Assembly (NCBI GenBank): GCA_900491605.1
Contig: UESW01005074.1
Location: 1 to 64,000, forward strand
Direction: 5' to 3'
Source of the DNA: Calamus simplicifolius
Lineage: Eukaryota; Streptophyta; Magnoliopsida; Arecales; Arecaceae
Length of the DNA stretch: 64,000 bases
In this document: piece by piece, positions 11,317-21,065 of the stretch
How the letters are laid out: every line of letters begins with the position of its first letter
Position numbering within the stretch: position 1 is the first letter of the stretch
Translations under genes and position numbers: made by a program
Notes under the pieces: model-generated
The model's input: the letters and a program-made list of their open reading frames with translations, nothing else
Told to the model about the DNA's origin: nothing
Database searches by the model: none

Positions 11317-12170
11317 TGTTGGGCCTAGTATGGTGCTATCAAGGCCCGGGGGACTAACTTGTATTGGGCTAGATGTGAGTCCAATGGTTGAGATTAAATC
11401 AAGTCACGGGTGCACATGGGCTTGGGGATTAGTTTAATCTCATTGGGTTAGTTCATGGAAGTTTTGTTGAGTCTAGGCCTGGCCCACTTAGTGGATATAT
11501 TTAAACCTTAGTCTCTAGGGTTTGGATGGAATAAGAAACAGATTCTTTTCTTTCAATCCATTTTCATCACCCTATCTCTTTTTCGGCCGCTTGTCTCATG
11601 AACATGGCATGAAGATCTGAACAAACGAAGGTGAACGGAGGTCTAGCCAGATGGGACGGGCGGAGTGGCTTCTTACAGAACGCTAGATCATGAGCTCACG
11701 CATGAGGAACAAAGCCTAGCGGCTTTGTGGAATCTCCTTCCAAGAACTTCGTATGAGCATGGAGAGAAGAACGTGAGGGCTGATCTTTGCATTAGGAGAA
11801 CGCATAGGTTCTCGGGCTTCGTGGGATCGGTGGCTTCATCCCCATGGCTTGTCTTCGTTGGTGGAAGCCATGCACTTTTTCCCACCACGTGAAGGAAGGA
11901 ATCAGCCAAGAAATTCCAACGCACTGTCTCTCTTTACGAAAAGCGTATGGGAGGAAGAAGGAGGAATTTGTGAGGTTTTCCAGCAACAAAAAGGAGATTA
12001 AAAATTCTTTTGAATAAAGGGGGCTGCGGTGCTTCTAACCAAAGATCAAGAAATCAAGAAGCAATGCATTAATCGCTGTGCTATTCTGATTATTGGCAAC
12101 AAGGGATAAAAACCCAGGATCTTCAACGAGATTGATCCCATTGCTGTTCATCGAGGACTAAACCCCAATA
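11317..12170 (+). repeat. Copia element B 5' LTR (854 bp)
   Basis: Begins TGTTGGGCCTAG and ends CCCAATA (ancestral CA changed to TA), directly followed by a primer-binding site. It contains a TATA-like ATATATTTAAACC (about 11,495) and a leader rich in short inverted motifs. It matches 15,146-15,576 over its first 431 bp and 41,886-42,304 over its last 419 bp, with many substitutions and small indels, so B is not recent. Short open frames inside it are not genes. Confidence 0.93.
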
Positions 12171-12172
12171 GT

Positions 12173-12184
12173 TGGTATCAGAGC
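12173..12184 (+). other. Primer-binding site of Copia B (initiator tRNA-Met)
   Basis: TGGTATCAGAGC, complementary to the 3' end of plant initiator tRNA-Met, two bases after the end of the 5' LTR. This is the usual arrangement for Copia minus-strand priming. Confidence 0.92.
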
Positions 12185-13030
12185 CTGATTTAGGAAGAAG
12201 TTGGTTGGAGATCTTCAAGGGCTGAAAAATTTCAGTAAGGCTTCATCAAGGTCACTCAATTTTCTAAAATTCTTTGTGCTATTTTTTGGTTGAGATCTCA
12301 CCATGGATAGTAGCATAAAATAGATTTTAAGAAGTTTGATGAAAAAAAGTTTTTCCATATGAAAAGTCTGGGTAGAGGACCTTCTTGTGCAGTAGGGTTT
12401 AGATTTGGCCTTGAAGGAAAGGCCAAATGGGATGACAGATAAGCAGTGGATGTCGTTGGAGAAGAAAGTATGTTCAATAATCAGAGAATGTCTGACAGAT
12501 TTAGCCCTTTATTAAGTGCTGAAGGAGAAGGTTCCAAAGGGACTCTAGTCAAAGTTGCAAACCCTCTACATGGGGAAGAACATGTGCAACAAGTTGATGT
12601 TGAAGAAGTGCCTCTACAGCCTTCGAATGTCAGAAGGTGGAGATGTGCTGGGCCACATCCATGTGTTCGATCAGGTGCGCAATGAATTGCTGAATGTTGG
12701 GGTCAAGATGGAGGAGGAAGATAAGACACTTTTGTTATTGTATTCGCTGCCCACATCACATGACTCATTGGTCATGATGCTACTCTACGGGAAGGAGACA
12801 TTGTTCTATGAAGTATTATCTCGGTACTTCAGACGAATGAGCAGAGAGAAAAGATGACCAAGGATGTTGTTCCCTATGAGGGTCTATTAGTTGGGGAAGG
12901 GTTAGGCAGAGGTAGGGACATGAGCAGGCCTAGGAGATGGTTGCAGTCTAGGAAGGCTAAGTGCTACAAGTGTGGTGAGGTAGGACATTTCAAGAGGGAT
13001 TGTCCAAAGTGAAAAAAAAAAAAAGGAAGG
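12185..13030 (+). pseudogene. Copia B gag remnant
   Basis: Broken gag reading frame. The largest clean piece (12,555-12,857) contains a gag core typical of Tnt1-like elements (LQTLYMGKN, then LLLLYSLPTSHDSL). A zinc knuckle CYKCGEVGHFKRDC lies at about 12,963-13,004. It is interrupted by stops and frame changes, so it is not translatable as one protein. Gag would normally form the virus-like particle in the cytoplasm. Confidence 0.85.
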
Positions 13031-13040
13031 ATCTAAATCT

Positions 13041-13540
13041 ATGAGTATAGTTATAGGCCAGGAGGTGGAAGATAATCTCTTGATGGTATCAGATGGTCAC
13101 AGGCACAGCACAGAGATATGGACCTTGAATTCAGCTTGTTCTCATCATTACACTCCTAACTGGTTGTTGTTTAGTACTTACACAGAGGTTGATGAGAGAT
13201 GTGTGACTCTTAGAGATGATCACCCTTGCAAGGTGGCAGGGATTGGCACAGTAAGGGTGAGGATGTTTGATGGTATGGTGTGCACTCTTACCAGTATAAA
13301 GCATGTTCCAAAACTTAAGAAAAATCTGGTATCACTAGGGTACCTGGAGTAGACTGGATACAACTTCAGTAGTCATGCTAGGAGTGAAGTTTTGAACATC
13401 TCCAATGGAGCTATGATGGTGATGAGAGGGAGAAGGCTGAAGAACAACTTATATAGGTTGGAGGGCTTTATGGTGATCAGAAAATCTGAGGTAGTAGCTG
13501 TGGATCAGGATCCTCGGATATATATAGGATGTGGCATTAC
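13041..13540 (+). pseudogene. Copia B protease and GAG-pre-integrase remnant
   Basis: The open piece 13,041-13,352 matches the aspartic protease region of Tnt1/Tork-type Copia elements. The active-site triplet normally DSG (or DSA) reads NSA in WTLNSACSHH, so the catalytic aspartate is lost. Downstream motifs HVPKLKKNLVSLG and, near 13,530, MWHYCLGHM mark the end of protease and the GAG-pre-integrase start. The frame is broken by stops after 13,352. Confidence 0.82.
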
Positions 13541-14544
13541 TGTCTAGGCCACATGAAAGATAGGGGATGAAAGAACTGAGCAAGAGAAGGCTGCTTCCGG
13601 TCCTAAGTGGTGGAGATATGGAGATCTATAAGCCACGTCAGATGAAAAAGTAGACGAGAGTGTAGTTCTTGGTCAGCACAGTTAGGAGTGCAGAACTTCT
13701 GGAGCTAGTACACATGGATGTCTGGGGATCAGCCCCAGTTTTTGCAAGGAACGAGGCCAGATACTTCTTTATCCTGATAGATAATTTCTTAGGGAAGCAG
13801 TGAATCTACTTCATAAAGAAGAAATCAGATGTCTTCACCAAGTTCAGAATATGGAAGGCTAAGGTGGAGAAGGAGTAAAGTATGAGTGTGAAGTGTTTGA
13901 GGTCAGACAATGGCGAAGAATATACCAACAGGGAGTTCCAGAGATTTTGTGAGGAGTGGGGCATCAAAAGGCACTTCTCAGTAATAAAAACTTTTCAACA
14001 GAAAGGGATGGATGAGAGGATGAACAAAATACTATTGAAAAAAGCAAGGTGCTTGAGGCTACAAGCAGGGCTTTCAAAGATGTTCTGGGTTGATGCAGTA
14101 GGTGCAGCTAGCTACTTGATCAATCGATCACTGCACACCAGGTTGGATGGAGGCATTTCAGAAGAGATATGGTTTGGAAGGAAGACAAGCCTGAATCATT
14201 TGAGGGTGTTTGGATGTGCGGCATTTGTGCATATTAGTGTTGAAGAGCGGAGTAAGTTGGATGCCAAGTCAAAGAAGATGGTATTCCTGGGCTACTCGCA
14301 TGGAATCAAGGGGTATCGGTTGTGGGATTCCTTGAAGAAGAAGGTTGTCATGAGCAGGGATGTGACATTCGATGAGAGCTCGATCCTCCAGAATATAGAT
14401 GGTACAGATGCACAGCAGGGACTACAGGAGGTGAAATACGGCAACACTAGTCAGATGACCTCCTACACAGTCATGCCATTTGCTAGTGGACCAAAAGGAT
14501 TTGAGATTCAGATGGAGAGGACTAGCAGAGGGGTTAGAAGCTAG
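13541..14544 (+). pseudogene. Copia B integrase (best-preserved piece 13,882-14,544)
   Basis: The 220-residue open frame carries the second half of the integrase core (CLRSDNGEEY holding the second catalytic Asp, then QQKGMDERMN with the catalytic Glu). It continues into the conserved C-terminal block (HLRVFGCAAFVH, KMVFLGYS, GIKGYRLW). The first half (13,541-13,880) is recognisable but full of stops. Integrase would insert the DNA copy into the genome; this one is not functional as a whole. Confidence 0.87.
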
Positions 14545-15145
14545 AAAGTTTAGCAGGATACAGCTGAGCAGAGGACTCAGGAGGATTCAGCTGGGCAGGA
14601 AACTGATATTGGGATCGCACTACACAGGCCCAGGAGAAACGTGCGACCATCAATTCGATACGGCTTCAAGGATTCGATGTCATATGCCCTGGTGACAGCG
14701 AATGGAGACACTTACACCTATCAGGAGGCTGTAGAGAGCCAGAACAACCAAAATAGAGATAAGTAGGTTCAGGCTATGACAGGAGATGTAGGCTATGGCA
14801 GAGAAGATGCATTCTCTCCATAGGACTGGCATATGGCAGGCAGTCTAGTTGCCACAAAGGAAGAAACCAATTGGTTGCAAATGGGTTTATCAGCACAAGA
14901 AAGGGCCTTCAGAGCAAGAAGATATCAGGTACAAGGTAGGACTAGTGGCCAGAGGATATTTTTAGAAAAAAGGCATTGACTACAGAGAGCTGGTGGAAGA
15001 ATGTGGAGTGGAGCTGGTAAAGGTACATACCAAGAAGAACCCAGCAATGCATTGACCAAGGTTTTTTCATGAGTTAGCTTTTGTAGATATTGCAGCTAAT
15101 GGACACGATGGACGTGCTGAGGCCTTGAAGCACCAAGGTGGAGAT
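14545..15145 (+). pseudogene. Copia B RT/RNase H region, mostly deleted
   Basis: The start of reverse transcriptase is visible near 14,870-14,990 (GCKWVYQHKKGP, LVARGYF). By 15,000-15,060 the sequence already reads as the end of RNase H (KVHTKKNPAMH-like). Palm and finger domains, the YVDD site and most of RNase H are missing, an internal deletion of roughly 1.5 kb compared with intact elements. A polypurine tract (AAGGTGGAGA, about 15,136-15,145) precedes the 3' LTR. Confidence 0.8.
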
Positions 15146-15576
15146 TGTTGGGCCTGATATGATGCTATCAACGCCCGGGGGACTAACTTGTATTAGACTG
15201 GTTGTGGGTCAAAGGGTTGAGATTAAATCAAGTCACGGGTGTACAGGGGCTTGGGATTAGTTTAATCTCATTGGGTTAGTCCATGGGAGTTTTTGTTAAG
15301 TCTGGGCCTAGCCTACTTAGTAGATATATTTAAACCTTAGTATCTAGGGTTTGGATGGAATAAGAAACATATTCTTTTCTTCTAATCCTTTTTCATCATC
15401 CTATCTCTTCTTCGGTCGCTCATCCCATGAACCTGGCGTGAAGATCAGAACAAACGAAGGTGAACGAAGGTCCAGCTAGACAGGACGGGCAGAGTGGCTT
15501 CTTATGGAATGCTAGATCGTGAGCTCACGCATGAGGAATGAAGCCTAGCGGCTTTGTGAAATCTCCTTCCAAGAAC
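15146..15576 (+). repeat. Copia B 3' LTR, left part (split by the 26-kb insertion)
   Basis: Starts TGTTGGGCCTG and matches the 5' LTR 11,317-11,747 in order and length (431 bp each), up to and including CAAGAAC. It then stops: the next bases (ACCATAATAT) have no counterpart in the 5' LTR, which continues TTCGTATGAGC. The missing right part is at 41,886-42,304. Confidence 0.93.
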
Positions 15577-15581
15577 ACCAT

Positions 15582-16045
15582 AATATTTTTAAGGCTGCGG
15601 TTTGAACTTTGAAAGGAACAAACTGATCTGAAGAGATACACACACACACCGTCTTCATTGCTTATAAAAGAGCATCATCGGAGCCTCTTCAGGAATCATC
15701 CAATGATCCTTTCACCTCTCCTTCTCTTTGTTCCGCCCCAATCCCTTTTTTTTTTGCCTTTCTCCATAACAAAAAGTGAACTCAGAGTTCTTGCAAGATT
15801 CCACGCTAATCTGAGTTCACTTTTTGTTTTCTTTTTTTCTTTTTTTCTTGGGGTAAGCCCTAGTTCGGCAAAAAAAAAAAAGGGATTGGGGCGGAACAAA
15901 GAGGAGGATAGGTGAAAGGATCATTGGATGATTCCTGAAGAGGCTCCGATGGTGCTCTTTTATAAGCAATGAAGACGGTTGTGTGTGTTATCTCTTCAGA
16001 TCAGTTTGTTCCTTTCAAAGTTCAAACCGCAGCCTTAAAAATATT
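15582..16045. repeat. Long inverted repeat, arms about 177 bp
   Basis: 15,582-15,758 and 15,867-16,045 are nearly identical inverted copies (a handful of differences, such as the CACACA-run length). They run from AATATTTTTAAGGCTGCGG to the AATCCC-T(n)-GCC end. The 108-bp centre contains a further inverted pair (AAAAGTGAACTCAG / CTGAGTTCACTTTT). Short open frames here are by-products. Confidence 0.92.
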
Positions 16046-16062
16046 GCATAATTTCTTCTGGT

Positions 16063-16471
16063 CTGATGGATTTAAAAATCATTAAAAAAAATATCTTCAT
16101 GCTGGTTTGAAATTTTATGTACATAATTCTTGGCCTCTTATTTTTCCCATGTTTAATTTTATGTACATAACCAGAGAAGATCCCTCGAGTCGCCGATAGC
16201 TTGTTTGCCATCCAACAAAGGAGTGGCGAGACCTTGAAGGACTTGCAACCGAAAGTGAACTCAGATTAGCGTGGAATCTTGCAAGAACTCTGATGGATTT
16301 AAAAAATCATTAAAAAAATATCTTCATGCTGGTTTGAAATTTTATGTACATAATTCTCGGCCTCTTATTTTTCCCATGTTTAATTTTATGTACATAACCA
16401 GAGAAGATCCCTCGAGTCGCCGATAGCTTGTTTGCCGTCCAACAAAGGAGTGGCGAGACCTTGAAGGACTT
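16063..16471. repeat. 182-bp direct repeat with an inverted spacer copied from the hairpin loop
   Basis: 16,063-16,244 and 16,290-16,471 are almost identical 182-bp direct repeats. The 45-bp spacer between them contains, at 16,252-16,291, an exact inverted copy of 15,784-15,823, the loop of the preceding palindrome. Confidence 0.92.
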
Positions 16472-16481
16472 TGTAAAGGAC

Positions 16482-16612
16482 GATTGGTGGGCCTGGTCTT
16501 GTCGAATACATGGGCTAGTTGGTTGGTGGGCCTGGTCCCATCGGGCGCATGAGACAGGTGGTTGGTGGGCCTGGTCCCATCAAGCACGTGGGACAGGTGG
16601 TTGGTGGGCTAA
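16482..16612 (+). repeat. 39-bp minisatellite
   Basis: Units starting GGTTGGTGGGCCTGGTCCCA at 16,482 (variant), 16,521, 16,560 and 16,599, exactly 39 bp apart, with a variable CATGAGACAGGT-like second half. Confidence 0.88.
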
Positions 16613-16728
16613 CAACATGATGATTTTGCCTATAAGGCATCCACAATTGGACCATGATGACATAGTAAATTAACTTCTAGAGTCTAATAGAAAGTTTATA
16701 AAGCATCAGGTGGAAGCTAATTAAACAT

Positions 16729-17032
16729 GGGTTATCTTCTCTGGTTAAACTCTTTCAGACGTATTTCTCCTAGTTATAGCTTTTGGGAATAAGAAGGGAT
16801 ATCCAAAGGATATTCCCCCTTATCCTCTATTTCAAACACTCCCTTATAGTTATGACTTTTGGGAATAAGAGCTAGGTTAGCGAATGTGGATGGACGGGAA
16901 GGATGAGAGCTGGGTTATCTTCTTTGGTTAAACTCTTTCAGACATATTTCTCCTAGTTATAGCTTTTGGGAATAAGAAGGGATATCCAAAGGATATTCCC
17001 CCTTATCCCCTATTTCAAACACTCCCTTATAG
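16729..17032. repeat. 121-bp direct repeat pair
   Basis: 16,729-16,849 and 16,912-17,032 are 121-bp direct copies with only a few substitutions, each holding the self-complementary GGATATCC...GGATATTCC motif. The 62-bp spacer repeats part of the same unit (TTTTGGGAATAAGA). Confidence 0.9.
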
Positions 17033-17088
17033 ATATTCCTTTAGTGTGAAAGTCTTAAGAGTTATCTCACTAAAGGAATATCCTTACA

Positions 17089-17461
17089 CCATCAAATGAT
17101 AGCAAAGAAAGAAATAAAACTGGATAATGATTACAATATAATGCATCAGAACTCAGAGACAGATTTATCATACCAACCACAGATAAACCTCCCAAAGAAA
17201 CAAAGTAAAAGCAGGCTTGCGATCAAATTATGTCACTAAAGGAATATCTCGCATGCATGTGAGACTTTCACACTCATTAATGCCACATAGAAAATATGTG
17301 AGATATTCCTTTAGTGACATAATTTGCTCGCAAGCCTGCTTTTACTTTGTTTCTTTGGGAGGTTTATCTGTGGTTGGTATGATAAATCTGTCTCTGAGTT
17401 CTGATGCATTATATTGTAATCATTATCCAGTTTTATTTCTTTCTTTGCTATCATTTGATGG
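17089..17461. repeat. Long inverted repeat, 162-bp arms
   Basis: 17,089-17,250 and 17,300-17,461 are inverted copies of equal length that differ at about one or two positions, around a 49-bp loop. The boundary motif CACTAAAGGAATATC also occurs at 17,069-17,083, outside the arm, so it was copied more than once. Confidence 0.92.
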
Positions 17462-17825
17462 AATGATTTAAACAAAGTAAACATAATTTAAACAAAGTAA
17501 TGATTTAAACATTACCTGACGATCGGTCTCTGACGGCGACCGGAAGAAGAAGAGGCAGGGGGAGAAAGGCGAAGAGGTCGGGACCTAGAGTCCGTCATTC
17601 GGCTTGGCCGAGGCTTCAAGATTATATTTTACTTGGCGCTGCCAAGGTACAAAGATCGCTTGGCTAGGCCGATATATTTTACTTGGCGCTGCCAAGGTAC
17701 AAAGATCGCTCAGCTAGGCCGATATATTTTACTTGGCACGACCAAGGTACAAAAATCGCTCGACTAGGCCGAGCAATTTTTGTACCTTGGTCGTGCCAAG
17801 TAAAATAGAGCTGCCAATGGAAAAC
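17462..17825. repeat. 50-bp tandem repeat ending in a 35-bp palindrome
   Basis: Three units start TTTTACTTGG at 17,627, 17,677 and 17,727 (50-bp period, with CCAAGGTACAAAGATCGCT and TAGGCCGAT). The third unit folds back: 17,726-17,760 is inverted at 17,772-17,806 with one mismatch. The preceding GC-rich 100 bp is unassigned. A related TGCC(A/G)AGGTATGAAGATAGCT tandem occurs in Gypsy-type element D (55,130-55,290), suggesting a fragment of a similar element. Confidence 0.8.
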
Positions 17826-18289
17826 CAACCCATTTATTGATGGGCATGAGAATATATGGCTTGGGCCAGTTGGAACCCAGCAGGCTAGCAGCCGCGAAAA
17901 GTGGGTGCTTCTAATATGATATTCCGAAGAATTCTCTCATCTGGGTCCATAATATCAGGATTGGGTCTCCTGTGATAGTACTCTGGATCAACTCTTTAGT
18001 AATGGTCCTAAGAATGGCTCCAAAATTATTATCAATGGGTGGTTTTATAGAGTAAGCAGCCGACCATTAGTTCAGAGATCTTCCTTTCCTCCCATGCCGA
18101 GCTACCTGGGCTTCTGGGCCTATGCAATTATGTTGACTAACCATGGATAAGTCTGATTCCCCCACCGTAGCAGCTCTTTAGCCATTTAACAAGCTAAATA
18201 GAGATTCCCCGATATTCTAAGTGAGCAGGCGATTAATCAAAAAAGTATAGGACCTGCGCTTGGATCTTTCGTTTCTGATGGAAATGATC
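17826..18289. other. Unassigned stretch at the start of the organelle-like block
   Basis: No convincing open frame, RNA or repeat recognised. Composition becomes the even, moderately AT-rich type of plant mitochondrial DNA that continues to 41.8 kb, so the left limit of organelle sequence lies somewhere here. Confidence 0.4.
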
Positions 18290-18341
18290 TGGGACGGAAG
18301 GATTCGAACCTCCGAGTAACGGGACCAAACCCGCTGCCTTA
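18290..18341 (-). pseudogene. trnQ: Partial organellar tRNA-Gln (UUG)
   Basis: On the minus strand this is the 3' two-thirds of plant organellar tRNA-Gln: anticodon stem-loop (GGGTTTGGTCCCG, one T shorter than the usual GGGTTTTGG), variable loop, T arm with GGTTCGAATCC, and acceptor strand CCGTCCCA. The 5' acceptor strand and D arm are missing; the sequence diverges after AAGGCAG. Non-functional. Confidence 0.8.
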
Positions 18342-18345
18342 TGTC

Positions 18346-18423
18346 AGAGCCTTTGAGTAGATTCTTTTACGACTTTGCTTGAAAAGAGCCTTTGAGTAGA
18401 TTCTTTTACGACTTTGCTTGAAA
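18346..18423 (+). repeat. 39-bp tandem duplication
   Basis: Two exact copies, 18,346-18,384 and 18,385-18,423, starting AGAGCCTTTGAGTAGATTC, immediately next to the broken trnQ. Confidence 0.9.
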
Positions 18424-18630
18424 AGAACGGCTTCTGTCTGATTATATATCATTTTCGAAAATTGCCAGCCTTTTCCTTTAGCACAATTCGCTTCTGATCT
18501 CGATTCGCTTCTTTCTTTCCCGACCAAAACAATAAGTGGGAAGGCCAGAGGGCGTTAAGATCCGGGGAATTATGATAACTTGAATTTTGGAAGAATGGGT
18601 TGTTTGCAATATGAATCTTTGGGTGCTTAT

Positions 18631-18733
18631 CGCAGGCTCATCAAACAGCGCTTTTGAGCTTTCTTCAGGATTTGGCCCGAACTGTTCGGCAGATTCCCAT
18701 GCGTTACGCACCCGTTCACCACTTTGTTCTCAA
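18631..18733 (-). pseudogene. rrn18: Mitochondrial small-subunit rRNA fragment (about 103 bp)
   Basis: The minus strand reads like plant mitochondrial rrn18 from about base 150 to 250 of the gene: GAGAACAAAGTGG, GGTGCGTAACGC(A)TGGGAATC, CGAACAGTTCGGGCC, CAAAAGCGCTGTTTGATGAG. Both ends break sharply into unrelated sequence. This small piece is strong evidence for mitochondrial ancestry of the block and is not a gene. Confidence 0.85.
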
Positions 18734-18959
18734 CTATTCCGATTCCAGCCCGGTTCACCTCTAGGCCTTACTATCACGGAAAGGTTAGCAGTAAGCTGCG
18801 GATCTCCCCTTTTTTTGGGGGTCCCAATCGTGATGACTCCCTCAGAATGTTAAAGCTTCGAATGAGATTCTTTGTTTCTTTTGAATCGACAGTCTCAGCC
18901 AGGCTTGGGCAGAATAGCAGAGCAAATACGAAGGAGACTTATGTCAAACTCAGTGCGGT

Positions 18960-21065
18960 CACTCAACTCATTCAGTGAAGAAGCAGAAATAGAAATGTAC
19001 TCCTATTCATTATTATTTTATTATGGAATATAAAGAAATGTGGAATATGCTGAATTATTCGATTCGAAATGGAATTGTAAATTCATCCAGAACTTATTAG
19101 ATTAGGCGAAACAAGAATGGATTTTGATCAAATCAAACCGCATAGTTTAGGGTTTGTTTGCTGTGGGGCATGTCTTGTTTAAAGATTCATTCAACGAAAT
19201 TCCACTTACATTCTTTTTGATTTTGATTCTATTTCGATATGGTGTAGACATAGGGTTCTCTTACCTTACACAAACAAAATTCTCTCGCTTTGTCTCGATT
19301 TCTCTATACTTTCTCTCTATACTCTATAAAATCGAGTAAAAATACTATAATCGAAAATACTATAATCTATAAATACTCTAATATCAAAATCAAAAAAAGA
19401 ATCGAGTTATTTCATTAGAGTTAGAATGAAAAAAAAAGAGTCATTCCATTTCAGACCAATCTCGAGTACTAAAGAAAGATCGCGATTTGGAATGAACCAA
19501 AATACTTGTTTGTTTTGTTACAGCAATAACACTTAGTAATAGTATGACCACCCTCTTTTGCAATCAGTTTCGCTACAAGAAAAAGGTTTGTTTTACAGCA
19601 AACCTACATTACACAATGAAACATACCACAAAGTGCTATAATCGACGGAATCGTAAATTATCTAATCTACATAAGATACTTCTAATAGAAAGAATTCGAC
19701 ATTATCGAATGATTTGGCAGACCAAATCCCAAAACCAACTCAACTCATAGAATATAGAAGAAGGAACATTGATACATTTAGGACCAATTCATTATCTCTG
19801 CATTATCTCTGAATAAATCAATTGGGGTTGTTGTTCTGCCAAAAAGCGATTAGTCAGGTGACTCCACAAAACAAATACAAGAAAAGAATAGGTCCTAGAT
19901 CTATGTGACTGTTGAAGTTTTATACAGAAGAATTTCATGATTCTCACTTCATAAATTGATCGGATTCGGTATACCAACGCAAAAATGTATGACTAACTCT
20001 TTAATCATAGACAGGAAAAGAGGAAAAAGGTCATATGTAATCCATCCACGAAGATTAATGAAGGAAGATGAGTATTTTATCCGAGATTTGACAAATACTG
20101 ATTAGATCTATTGGAACGAATTATTGTTTTTTATTGTTTTGATTTTCCTGTCCCTATGTATTTACATGAACATGTGGTAATACTTTTGGACCAACCAACC
20201 GGCCAGTCTATAAAAAAGTACTAATGAGGAAATGAAACCTATACTCAAAAAAATCGAATGTATTAGGGCTATACGGACTCGAACCGTAGACCTTCTCGGT
20301 AAAACAGATGAAACTGATTATTATCGAAATGATTCGAACTGTTTCAAAGACCCAACATGCATTTTGTTGCATTGGGCTCTTTCATCAACTAATGTAAAGA
20401 TCAGTTAGTCCACCATATTTGATTCTTTACAGGAAAATAATGAGATGGCTCCATGTGCTCTGATTCATCATTTGTATTCTGATCTAGGAGCAATACCAAA
20501 GTGTTTCAAAGAAGGGTTACCTTGACTTAGGTCTGCCTTCGGCCTGGATCAACCTAAGTTAGATGGAGTCTCTATCGCTACGCTGCAAGAGTCGAATATG
20601 AGACTTCATACACCTTAAAGAAAGAAAATGCCCCTGGACGAAAAAAGGTGATTTTGAGGCCCTTATACTCATTATGCCTAGCATTGAATGGACTGGGTAT
20701 TTACCTTATCAACTATCAAATCAATGGCGGTTCTATTTGGCACCTGAATTCGCACCTGAATCGGACCGAACCCAATATTTGTCAGGCTATTGTTCTCTTG
20801 TTCCCTCGAATCTATGGAGTAAGACATCGATTTGTCAATAAGATCAATTATGTTCATTGCATAATTGGCTCCCTTGAAAAGCATTGGCGCACATGTAAAT
20901 GAGGTGCTCTACCTAACTGAGCTATAGCCCTTGTCATAGATATATTAACATATGGATAATTTCTTGTCAAGATAGATATTATATAATCCCACATGAGGGA
21001 TCTCTGATCTACTATTAATAGATTGGTATTGCTTAGAAAAAATATTCCACTTATAATCCTATAAG
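18960..21065 (-). other. Plastid-derived segment (ndhC-trnV-trnM region)
   Basis: Contains a complete trnV-UAC gene (see the separate entry). Its AT-rich flanks look like plastid intergenic DNA on both sides: the downstream spacer 18,960-20,263 and about 130 bp upstream of the 5' exon. The trnM that normally follows closely is not found, so the segment ends near 21,065. Exact limits are estimates. Plastid pieces are common inside plant mitochondrial genomes, so this may have come via the mitochondrion. Confidence 0.65.
20264..20931 (-). tRNA. trnV-UAC: Plastid-type tRNA-Val (UAC) with group II intron
   Basis: The 5' exon at 20,893-20,931 reads AGGGCTATAGCTCAG...CTCATTTACAT on the minus strand. 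The 3' exon at 20,264-20,299 reads CCGAGAAGGTC...GTATAGCCCTA, with the GTTCGAGTCC T arm. The exons pair into a full acceptor stem (AGGGCTA/TAGCCCT). The 593-bp intron starts GTGCG and ends AC, textbook group II limits. Differences from the usual plastid gene include CTCATTTACAT in place of CTCGTTTACAC. In its present nuclear setting it is not expected to be expressed; no maturase is encoded in the intron. Confidence 0.85.

Noticed and set aside
11665..11989. Plus and minus open frames of 65-78 codons, repeated at 41,821-42,131
   Set aside because: They lie in the Copia B LTR and recur in both LTR copies; non-coding LTR sequence.
15146..15576. Interpreting this as a solo or truncated LTR at the end of a deleted element
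   Set aside because: The exact complementary remainder of the LTR is present at 41,886-42,304, so it was interrupted, not deleted.
20648..20902. 84-codon frame inside the trnV intron
   Set aside because: The trnV group II intron encodes no protein in plastids, and no maturase motif is present.
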